Positions 14,555-18,938 of a stretch of DNA of 18,938 nt are shown here, piece after piece. Within the stretch, counting starts at the first letter, position 1. Each line of letters starts with the position of its first letter. Below the pieces are notes generated by a model. The model had not been told where the DNA came from, made no database searches, and saw only the letters and a program-made list of their open reading frames with translations. The translations under genes were made by a program, and so were the position numbers. Origin of the DNA: an uncultured Lachnospiraceae bacterium (GTDB lineage Bacteria; Bacillota_A; Clostridia; Lachnospirales; Lachnospiraceae); assembly GCA_902795715.1 (NCBI GenBank), contig CADBME010000030.1, positions 1-18,938 of the forward strand, in the 5' to 3' direction.

Positions 14555-14642
14555 GAGTTTTATAGCTATGATTTAAGTTAGTTCCGCCTAATCATGAAGA
14601 TAATTTGTTTTTTATTAATACATATTTGACTTAAGAAAGCAA

Positions 14643-14671
14643 TTGACATACAATAGGGATGTTGCTATATT
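14643..14671 (+). promoter_or_regulatory. Promoter of the rubrerythrin gene
   Basis: TTGACA (14643-14648) and TATATT (14666-14671) are separated by 17 bases. A second TTGAC lies at 14626. The AT-rich stretch at 14609-14622 could be an operator, but I cannot match it to a PerR box. Confidence 0.8.
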
Positions 14672-14722
14672 AAAACAATGAATCTACAACAACTAATTAC
14701 ATTTTAGAAGAGGAGATATAAC

Positions 14723-15265
14723 ATGGCATTATTTAAAGGAAGTAAAACAGAGCAGAACCTTATGACCGCTTTTGCCGGTGAGTCCCAGGCACGTAACAAG
14801 TATACATACTTTGCAAGCAAAGCAAAGAAGGAAGGCTATGTTCAGATTGCCAATATCTTTGAAGAGACTGCAGCCAATGAGAAAGAGCATGCTAAGATGT
14901 GGTTTAAGCTGTTAGAAGGCGGCGCAATCCGTTCCACTATCGAGAACCTGGAAGCAGCAGCTGACGGTGAGAATTATGAGTGGACTGACATGTATGCTAC
15001 TTTTGCAAAAGAAGCCAGAGAAGAAGGTTTTGAAGAGATTGCAAAGAAGTTTGAAGGTGTTGCAGCCATCGAGAAAGAGCATGAAGAGAGATACCGCAAG
15101 CTTCTTGACAATATCAAGAAGGAACTGGTATTCTCCAGAGATGGCGACATGATCTGGCAGTGCGCAAACTGTGGTCATATCTGCATCGGAAAGAAAGCTC
15201 CGGAAGTATGCCCGGTATGTGATCATCCCCAGTCCTATTTCCAGATCAAGGCTGAGAACTACTAA
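14723..15265 (+). CDS. rbr: Rubrerythrin
   Basis: Rubrerythrin reduces hydrogen peroxide with electrons from rubredoxin-type carriers and protects anaerobes from oxygen. The 180-residue protein has the diiron domain (E20, E53, H56 in ESQ and ETAANEKEH, repeated as AIEKEHEER near residue 113) and a C-terminal rubredoxin domain with [10 protein letters not shown]...CPVCDHP, four Cys for one Fe. AGAGGAGATATAAC precedes the ATG. The gene has its own promoter (14643-14671) and terminator (15330-15360), so it is monocistronic. Confidence 0.97.
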   Translation: MALFKGSKTEQNLMTAFAGESQARNKYTYFASKAKKEGYVQIANIFEETAANEKEHAKMWFKLLEGGAIRSTIENLEAAADGENYEWTDMYATFAKEAREEGFEEIAKKFEGVAAIEKEHEERYRKLLDNIKKELVFSRDGDMIWQCANCGHICIGKKAPEVCPVCDHPQSYFQIKAENY

Positions 15266-15329
15266 AAAAGTTTTTTGAACTTCCATTTTCATAAAGGAAG
15301 CGAAAGTTCGATATGGGCCGGTTTTTACA

Positions 15330-15360
15330 GGGCTACTGCTAAAAAAGCAGTGGCCCTTTT
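15330..15360 (+). terminator. Intrinsic terminator after rubrerythrin
   Basis: GGGCTACTGC (15330-15339) pairs with GCAGTGGCCC (15347-15356) over 10 bp with one T-G wobble, loop TAAAAAA, then TTTTCATTT. A weaker inverted repeat, GAACTT 15277-15282 / AAGTTC 15304-15309, lies upstream. Confidence 0.92.
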
Positions 15361-15422
15361 CATTTGCAGGGAAAGTGATTGCTGTCTTGAATGGCGAGTG
15401 AATTATTGTAAAGAAAAAACAC

Positions 15423-15451
15423 TTGACAAAGCATGTCCGAACCAGTATAAT
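15423..15451 (+). promoter_or_regulatory. Consensus promoter of the ylxM-ffh operon
   Basis: TTGACA (15423-15428) and TATAAT (15446-15451) at exactly 17 bases give a perfect housekeeping promoter. It drives ylxM-ffh and probably the ribosomal genes beyond. Confidence 0.92.
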
Positions 15452-15453
15452 CG

Positions 15454-15485
15454 CTCTTTGTAAAGCAAAAATACTTTACAAAGAG
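15454..15485 (+). promoter_or_regulatory. 12-bp perfect inverted repeat over transcription start and ribosome site
   Basis: CTCTTTGTAAAG (15454-15465) is the exact reverse complement of CTTTACAAAGAG (15474-15485), with an 8-base spacer. The left arm covers the predicted start and the right arm covers part of the AAAGAGGTG site. A third TTGTAAAG lies at 15406-15413, just upstream of the -35. It may be an operator or, in RNA, a hairpin limiting translation. Confidence 0.8.
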
Positions 15486-15494
15486 GTGAATCCT

Positions 15495-15851
15495 TTGGAT
15501 AAGATCGTTGAAAAAGCATTATTGTTTGATTTTTACGGAGAGCTTCTGACAGACCATCAAAAAAAGGTCTATGCCGAGTACATTCAGAATGACCTGTCTG
15601 TTTCCGAGATGGCTTCCATTATGGGCATCAGCAGACAGGGGGCTCATGATTTGATCCGGCGGTGTGAGAAGATTCTCTCCGGCTATGAGTCCAGACTCCA
15701 CCTGGTGGCACATTTCCAAAAGGTCAAGGGGATGGTCAGGTCCATACGCCAGTGTGCCGAGGAGATTATGTCATCGGATGATGAGGCTGTGATTCTGGAT
15801 AAGGCTCGCAGTATCCAGGAGATTTCCGTGGATATTCTGGAAGAGTACTAA
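15495..15851 (+). CDS. ylxM: YlxM-type helix-turn-helix protein
   Basis: The 118-residue protein belongs to the small DNA-binding-like family that precedes ffh in Firmicutes and modulates the SRP pathway. Residues 35-56 (SVSEMASIMGISRQGAHDLIRR) form a helix-turn-helix resembling sigma-factor region 4. The rest is helical. TTG 15495 is chosen as start because AGAGGTG (15482-15488) lies 6 bases upstream and related proteins begin at this point (LDKIVEKALLFDFYGELLT); an ATG-like upstream extension from 15423 falls on the promoter -35 and is not credible. ffh follows after 24 bases. Confidence 0.92.
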   Translation: MDKIVEKALLFDFYGELLTDHQKKVYAEYIQNDLSVSEMASIMGISRQGAHDLIRRCEKILSGYESRLHLVAHFQKVKGMVRSIRQCAEEIMSSDDEAVILDKARSIQEISVDILEEY

Positions 15852-15875
15852 ATATTTGACAAAGGAGAGATCCAT

Positions 15876-17231
15876 ATGGCATTTGAAAGCCTGACAACAA
15901 AGCTTCAGAATGTTTTTAAGAATCTGAGGAGCAAGGGCCGCCTGACAGAATCGGATGTCAAGGAAGCCATGAAAGAAGTCAAAAGGGCTTTGCTGGAAGC
16001 GGATGTTAATTTCCGTGTGGTAAAGTCTTTTGTAAAGACAGTGACGGATCGGGCCGTGGGACAGGATGTCCTTAATGGTTTGAATCCCGGACAGATGGTG
16101 ATTAAGATTGTCAAGGAGGAGATGGAAGCCCTGATGGGGTCTGAGACCACAGAGCTTGTTTTCCTGCCCGGGAATGAAATCACTGTTTTCCTCATGGCAG
16201 GACTTCAGGGTGCCGGCAAGACGACCACCTGTGCCAAGATTGCCGGTCAGCAGAAGAAGAAGGGAAAGAGCCCCCTGCTGGTTGCCTGTGATGTCTATCG
16301 TCCGGCGGCAATCAAGCAGCTCGAAATCAATGGAGAGAAGCAGGGAGTGCCTGTGTTTTCCATGGGAGATAAGCAGGACCCGGTTGATATCGCCAAGGCT
16401 TCGATCGAGCATGCCAGACAGAATGGGAACAACATCGTTATCCTTGATACAGCAGGACGTCTTCATGTAGATGAGTCCATGATGGAAGAACTGTCCAATA
16501 TCAAAGAAGCCGTCGACGTGACCCAGACTATTCTGGTTGTGGATGCCATGACCGGTCAGGATGCGGTCAATGTGGCTAAAAGCTTTGAAGAAAAGGTGGG
16601 AATCGACGGTGTGATTCTTACCAAGCTGGATGGTGACACCCGAGGTGGCGCAGCACTGTCAATCCGAGCTGTGACCGGCAAGCCTATCCTCTACATTGGT
16701 ATGGGCGAAAAGCTTTCAGACCTGCAGCAATTCTATCCGGACCGGATGACCAGCCGGATCCTGGGCATGGGAGATGTGTTCACCCTGATCGAGAAAGCCG
16801 AGCAGGCTGTGAATGAGGAGGACGCCAGGAAGCTGGAGCAGAAGATCCGCAGGGCGGAGTACGGCTATGACGATTTCCTTGAGCAGATGCAGCAGGTGAA
16901 ACAGATGGGTGGCCTCAATGATTTGATTTCCATGATTCCCGGTCTGGGAGGTCAGATGAGAAATGTAACCATTGATGACAGTGCCATGGATAAAATCGAG
17001 GCTATCATTTACTCCATGACGCAGGATAAGAGGGCGAATCCCAACCTGCTCAATCCATCCAGAAAGAAGAGAATTGCAGCCGGAGCCGGTGTTGACATGT
17101 CTGAAGTGAACAAGATGTGTAAACAGTTTGAGCAGTCCCGGAAGATGATGAAGCAGATGTCCTCCATGATGGGAGGAAAGGGAAAGCGCCGGGGCGGTAT
17201 GAATATGGGAGGATTCAAACTCCCCTTTTAA
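15876..17231 (+). CDS. ffh: Signal recognition particle protein Ffh
   Basis: Ffh binds the SRP RNA and hydrophobic nascent chains and delivers ribosomes to the membrane with FtsY. The 451-residue protein has the N domain (about 1-85), the GTPase G domain with GLQGAGKTT (109-117), DVYRPAA, DTAGR (191-195) and TKLDGDTRGG (249-258), and the methionine-rich M domain (about 330-451) ending in RKMMKQMSSMMGGKGKRRGG. GGAGAG is 7 bases upstream of the ATG. The 180 bases after it have no clear terminator, so the following ribosomal genes may be read through. Confidence 0.97.
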   Translation: MAFESLTTKLQNVFKNLRSKGRLTESDVKEAMKEVKRALLEADVNFRVVKSFVKTVTDRAVGQDVLNGLNPGQMVIKIVKEEMEALMGSETTELVFLPGNEITVFLMAGLQGAGKTTTCAKIAGQQKKKGKSPLLVACDVYRPAAIKQLEINGEKQGVPVFSMGDKQDPVDIAKASIEHARQNGNNIVILDTAGRLHVDESMMEELSNIKEAVDVTQTILVVDAMTGQDAVNVAKSFEEKVGIDGVILTKLDGDTRGGAALSIRAVTGKPILYIGMGEKLSDLQQFYPDRMTSRILGMGDVFTLIEKAEQAVNEEDARKLEQKIRRAEYGYDDFLEQMQQVKQMGGLNDLISMIPGLGGQMRNVTIDDSAMDKIEAIIYSMTQDKRANPNLLNPSRKKRIAAGAGVDMSEVNKMCKQFEQSRKMMKQMSSMMGGKGKRRGGMNMGGFKLPF

Positions 17232-17327
17232 TCCTTGATTTATCAGACTGAAGAAAACCCCTTCCTTTCCAGGCAGGCATAGGGACTGGTAAGAAAACCC
17301 TGAAAACTATTAAAGATGCAGGTTATA

Positions 17328-17374
17328 CCGCATTAGCGGAATCATATATCCTCAGACCGGCCGGAATGGCTGGT
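17328..17374 (+). promoter_or_regulatory. Two hairpins in the 180-nt leader between ffh and rpsP
   Basis: CCGC 17328-17331 / GCGG 17336-17339 and ACCGGCC 17356-17362 / GGCTGGT 17368-17374 (one G-T pair, loop GGAAT). They stand 37 bases ahead of the rpsP start. No T-run follows, so they are not terminators. A role as a ribosomal-protein leader is possible but untested. I see no clear promoter in the gap. Confidence 0.4.
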
Positions 17375-17411
17375 GAGTTATTACGATTTAAGATGAAAGA
17401 GGTGTAAAACA

Positions 17412-17657
17412 ATGGCAGTAAAAATGAGATTAAAGAGAATGGGTAAGAAGAAAACTGCGATCTACAGAATCGTTGTTGCAGATGCAAGATCTCCCCGTGA
17501 TGGAAGAAATATCGATGAGATCGGTTTCTATGATCCCAACCAGGAGCCCGCAGAAGTCCGGATTGATGAAGATGCAGCTAAAGATTGGCTCTCCAAGGGA
17601 GCTCAGCCTACAGATACTGTTGCAAGACTTCTGAAGAACGCCGGAATCGAGAAATAA
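17412..17657 (+). CDS. rpsP: 30S ribosomal protein S16
   Basis: The 81-residue protein has the S16 N-terminus [30 protein letters not shown] and the GFYDPNQ motif. It is assembled early into the 30S body. AAAGAGGTG (17397-17404) precedes the ATG at a normal spacing. Size and position, between ffh and khpA, match the usual Firmicute order. Confidence 0.98.
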   Translation: MAVKMRLKRMGKKKTAIYRIVVADARSPRDGRNIDEIGFYDPNQEPAEVRIDEDAAKDWLSKGAQPTDTVARLLKNAGIEK

Positions 17658-17707
17658 TCTCTGCCGTGACGTAAAACCGAAGGCATGGAACCGGAGGTAA
17701 ATATAAT

Positions 17708-17938
17708 ATGAAAGATTTGGTAAAAGTAATTGCCCGTGCTCTTGTTGACCATCCGGATGATGTGGTGGTTACAGAGAAAGAGACCGAAAAGGCAATCTGT
17801 ATACAGCTGCATGTAGCCCAGGATGACATGGGCAAGGTCATTGGAAAGCAGGGCCGGATTGCCAAGGCGATCCGTACGGTTGTAAAAGCAGCTTCTTCCA
17901 ATGAGAAGAAGAAGGTTGTCGTAGATATTGAATCATAG
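17708..17938 (+). CDS. khpA: KH-domain RNA-binding protein KhpA (YlqC)
   Basis: The 76-residue protein is a single type-II KH domain with the nucleic-acid loop VIGKQGRIAKAIRTVV. In relatives it pairs with KhpB (Jag) and binds small RNAs. GGAGG (17693-17697) precedes the ATG by 10 bases. It sits 50 bases after rpsP. Confidence 0.95.
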   Translation: MKDLVKVIARALVDHPDDVVVTEKETEKAICIQLHVAQDDMGKVIGKQGRIAKAIRTVVKAASSNEKKKVVVDIES

Positions 17939-17978
17939 TTCAGTACAATTTCACTTGCTGACAAGTTTACTTTGAGAG

Positions 17979-18026
17979 AAATGATTTCCAGGACGATTTA
18001 GGATGATTGTACGGAGAAAATCATTT
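17979..18026 (+). repeat. Inverted repeat and degenerate direct repeats upstream of rimM
   Basis: AAATGATTT (17979-17987) is the exact reverse complement of AAATCATTT (18018-18026). Between and after them, GACGATTTA, GATGATTGT, GACGATTATT and GACAATTATT look like degenerate copies of one unit. The 114-base gap carries no gene. Confidence 0.5.
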
Positions 18027-18052
18027 AAGACGATTATTTAAAGACAATTATT

Positions 18053-18568
18053 ATGGAAGATTTATTGCAGGTCGGTATCATTACAAGCACACATGGACTG
18101 AAGGGGGAAGTGAAAGTATTCCCTACGACAGATGATAAAGAACGCTTTCTGGATCTGACCCAGGTTTTTGTGGAGACCAAAGATGGGGAACTTTCCGAAC
18201 AGAAGGTGGAAAAATGCCGCTTCTTCAAACAGTTTGTTTTTGTGAAGTTTGAAGGACTTGATGACATCAATGACGTTGAACACTTCAAACGTTGTCCCAT
18301 GCTGGTGACCAGGGAGAATGCGGTTCCCCTTGAAGAAGATGAGTACTTCATAGCCGATATGATCGGACTGACGATCGTGGATGATTCCGGTGTCACTATC
18401 GGGAAACTGATTAATGTGATTGAAACCGGAGCCAATGACGTCTATGAAGTGAAAACCCAGGACGGCGGGACCATTCTTCTTCCGGCCATCAAGGATTGTA
18501 TTCTTGATGTGGATATGGAAGAAGGTATTGTGCTGGTCCATATGCTTAAGGGGTTGATCGGCGGATGA
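18053..18568 (+). CDS. rimM: Ribosome maturation factor RimM
   Basis: RimM helps process the 16S rRNA 3' domain and binds S19 during 30S assembly. The 171-residue protein has the N-terminal barrel ([25 protein letters not shown]) and the PRC-barrel-like part ([13 protein letters not shown]...GANDVYEV...[17 protein letters not shown]). The start agrees with homologues. Unlike its neighbours, it has no convincing ribosome site: the nearest GGAGA is about 40 bases upstream. The end overlaps trmD by 4 bases. Confidence 0.95.
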   Translation: MEDLLQVGIITSTHGLKGEVKVFPTTDDKERFLDLTQVFVETKDGELSEQKVEKCRFFKQFVFVKFEGLDDINDVEHFKRCPMLVTRENAVPLEEDEYFIADMIGLTIVDDSGVTIGKLINVIETGANDVYEVKTQDGGTILLPAIKDCILDVDMEEGIVLVHMLKGLIGG

Positions 18569-18938
18569 GATTTCATGTACTCACCTTGTTTCCGGAAATG
18601 GTGAAAAACGGTCTGGAAACCAGCATTACCGGACGAGCTATTGAAAAGGAAACCATCGGTCTGAATGTAGTGAATATTCGGAATTATTCCCATGATAAGC
18701 ATAAACATGTGGATGATTATCCTTACGGAGGAGGAGCCGGCATGGTCATGCAGCCCGGGCCTATTTTTGAGGCCTGGGAGGATGTAACAAAAGATATGTC
18801 CAAAAAGCCCAGGGTGATATATCTGACTCCCCAGGGCAGGGTTTTCTGCCAGGATATGGCCAGGGAATTTGCCCGGGAGGATGATCTGATTTTTCTTTGC
18901 GGGCATTATGAAGGTGTGGATGAGAGAATCCTGGATGA
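18565..18938 (+). CDS. trmD: tRNA (guanine37-N1)-methyltransferase TrmD, 5' part (truncated by window end)
   Basis: The first 124 residues are present. They show [12 protein letters not shown], the knot-forming [23 protein letters not shown] and [13 protein letters not shown], which build the SAM-binding trefoil knot. TrmD methylates G37 of tRNAs that read codons starting with C or that have G36, preventing frameshifts. The start ATG overlaps the rimM stop (ATGA). The window ends inside the conserved DERILDE stretch. Confidence 0.97.
   Translation, partial: MRFHVLTLFPEMVKNGLETSITGRAIEKETIGLNVVNIRNYSHDKHKHVDDYPYGGGAGMVMQPGPIFEAWEDVTKDMSKKPRVIYLTPQGRVFCQDMAREFAREDDLIFLCGHYEGVDERILD

Noticed and set aside
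14609..14640. PerR box upstream of rubrerythrin
   Set aside because: The AT-rich stretch does not fit the TTATAATNATTATAA pattern well enough to call.
15423..15494. Upstream start of ylxM at 15423
   Set aside because: The codon is the TTG of the consensus -35 element, so it is not transcribed.
1..18938. CRISPR array, insertion sequence or prophage
   Set aside because: No regularly spaced repeats, transposase, integrase or phage structural genes were seen on either strand.

Overview
The window looks like chromosome of a strictly anaerobic, low-to-mid GC Firmicute, most likely a gut-type clostridium (Lachnospiraceae-like). The signs are rubrerythrin, a DUF5688 protein, strong TTGACA-N17-TATAAT-type promoters with AGGAGG-type ribosome sites, a ylxM-ffh-rpsP-khpA-rimM-trmD cluster in the usual Firmicute order, and a MOSC-MogA fusion. 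The taxonomic call is inference from gene content.

Region 1 (1-8320, + strand) opens with the 3' end of a CDP-alcohol phosphatidyltransferase, closed by a long hairpin terminator that overlaps its stop codon. A structured leader (about 537-721) follows: an aptamer-like fold with a closing stem, a GAAA-capped hairpin and an intrinsic terminator. Its position and architecture suggest a molybdenum/tungsten cofactor riboswitch. Behind it lie eight genes on one strand: a MoeA-like molybdopterin-binding protein with a C-terminal Cys cluster, moaC, moaA, a MOSC-MogA fusion, moeA, then modA, modB and modC. Together they import molybdate or tungstate, convert GTP to cyclic pyranopterin monophosphate, adenylylate molybdopterin and insert the metal. 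The molybdopterin synthase genes (moaD/moaE) and any molybdoenzyme are absent here and must lie elsewhere if the pathway is complete.

Region 2 (8305-10780, - strand) holds an AI-2E-family membrane protein whose end overlaps modC tail to tail by 16 bp, a tRNA-Ala(GGC), and a barnase/barstar pair. The barnase keeps its catalytic residues but carries a lipobox, so it is predicted to be a membrane-anchored exported RNase. Its stop codon overlaps the barstar start.

Region 3 (11023-15265, + strand) holds a DUF5688 protein of unknown function, a histidine phosphatase behind a near-consensus promoter and a 165-nt leader, rarA, a small membrane protein, and rubrerythrin with its own promoter and terminator.

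Region 4 (15423-18938, + strand) is the SRP/ribosome-maturation cluster: ylxM (TTG start, perfect consensus promoter, 12-bp inverted repeat over the transcription start and ribosome site), ffh, rpsP, khpA, rimM and a truncated trmD. Most of this is well-known biology. The parts that deserve a second look are the riboswitch leader, the lipoprotein barnase with its immunity partner, the ylxM operator/hairpin, the non-standard ModC C-terminus and the Cys-tailed MoeA-like protein.
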